Shown here: positions 33,789-34,075 of the stretch, one piece after another | Layout of the letters: each line of letters starts with the position of its first letter | Position numbering within the stretch: position 1 is the first letter of the stretch | Source of the DNA: Aliivibrio sp. S3MY1 | Lineage (GTDB): Bacteria; Pseudomonadota; Gammaproteobacteria; Enterobacterales; Vibrionaceae | Direction of reading: 5' to 3' | Length of the DNA stretch: 34,075 nt | Assembly: GCF_028765575.1 (NCBI RefSeq) | Contig: NZ_JARACO010000031.1 | Location: 1-34,075, forward strand | The notes under the pieces: generated by a model | Told to the model about the DNA's origin: nothing | Seen by the model: the letters and a program-made list of their open reading frames with translations, nothing else | Database searches by the model: none | Program-made: the position numbers and the translations under genes

Positions 33789-34075
33789 TCATCTATTTTT
33801 ATCTAAATACATTCTCTCATCTGCATAATTAATCGCATTTTCAATGCCTTTAGCTAAAACATCAATACCAAAAGAAAAAGATAACGTAATATTATCTAAT
33901 TTAAATAAACGCTCTACTTTATTTCTAATTAAATTCAATCTAGCATTAAACACATTAATATCATTGCATTTAGTAAATACTAAAAACTCATCACCACCAT
34001 ATCGAATTATTAAGTCTTCTTCCCTTAATTCGTTCCTTAAATATCCAACAAATCTATTTAAACAATTATCACCAA
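33789..34075 (-). CDS. Partial diguanylate cyclase (GGDEF C-terminal part)
   Basis: The reading frame enters from beyond the right window edge and ends at the TGA opposite 33789-33791; 94 residues are visible. They are the C-terminal half of a GGDEF domain: RYGGDEFLVF with an intact signature, then SFSFGIDV and INYADERMYLDKNR, the usual end of such domains. Unlike its downstream neighbour it has the RxxD inhibitory site (REED, nine residues before GGDEF), so it is expected to be catalytically active and product-inhibited. Its sensor part and start lie outside the window. It is too short here to appear as a long open frame, but the motif leaves little doubt. Very AT-rich. Confidence 0.9.
   Translation of the reverse strand, partial: GDNCLNRFVGYLRNELREEDLIIRYGGDEFLVFTKCNDINVFNARLNLIRNKVERLFKLDNITLSFSFGIDVLAKGIENAINYADERMYLDKNR

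Noticed and set aside
1-34075. CRISPR arrays, tRNA/rRNA genes, insertion sequences, prophage or toxin-antitoxin genes
   Set aside because: No regularly spaced repeats, no cloverleaf or rRNA-like stretches, and no transposase, integrase or toxin motifs were seen on either strand.

Overview
The window reads as a stretch of chromosome from a Vibrionaceae gamma-proteobacterium, most likely Aliivibrio (the V. fischeri group). The DNA is AT-rich, and the housekeeping proteins (PykA, Mlc, QueE, NagZ, AnmK, TreR/B/C, LtaE, RavA/ViaA) follow the E. coli orthologues closely in motifs and length. Species is an inference; no rRNA or other marker gene is present. I see no tRNA, rRNA, CRISPR array, insertion sequence or phage gene.

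Layout. 1-2.3 kb: two small conserved-type Vibrio proteins on the + strand, convergent with viaA. 0.8-4 kb (-): ravA-viaA, a MoxR AAA+ ATPase and its VWA partner. 4.3-9 kb: ltaE (+), the glucose regulator mlc (-), queE and pykA (+). 9.1-13.4 kb (-): a complete trehalose locus treR-treB-treC with two palindromic operators, a CRP-like site and a hairpin between treB and treC. 13.6-15.4 kb (+): a large unrecognised lipoprotein. 15.5-18.7 kb: divergent nagZ (-) and anmK (+), both cell-wall recycling, with anmK followed by a FhuF-like [2Fe-2S] ferric reductase. 18.7-19.8 kb (+): a porin behind two phased Pho-box-like sites. 20-23.8 kb (+): a single-RRM RNA-binding protein, then two adjacent RluA-type pseudouridine synthases with a long N-terminal extension. 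24-26.5 kb (+): a solitary RodA-like SEDS protein and the glutamate carrier gltS.

26.6-34.1 kb (-): an accessory-looking region, visibly richer in A+T. In transcription order it holds a GGDEF protein cut by the window edge, a CHASE-GGDEF diguanylate cyclase, a zinc-ribbon protein with a degenerate GGDEF domain, a processive-type family 2 glycosyltransferase, an HlyD-like adaptor, an 81-residue unknown and a methyl-accepting chemotaxis protein. The degenerate GGDEF has lost the catalytic signature (RSDMI) but keeps an exactly placed RxxD inhibitory site, which is the signature of a c-di-GMP receptor such as PelD. The glycosyltransferase and the adaptor resemble Alg8/Alg44 or BcsA-type export without a PilZ domain. 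I propose that this is a c-di-GMP-controlled, synthase-dependent polysaccharide system in which the zinc-ribbon protein replaces PilZ as the sensor. This is the best candidate for an undescribed system in the window.

Other points of note are the Pho-type control of the porin, the tandem rluA-like pair, the operator architecture of the tre genes and the altered QPDLG motif of the RodA-like protein. All coordinates and motif alignments were made by eye without database searches.
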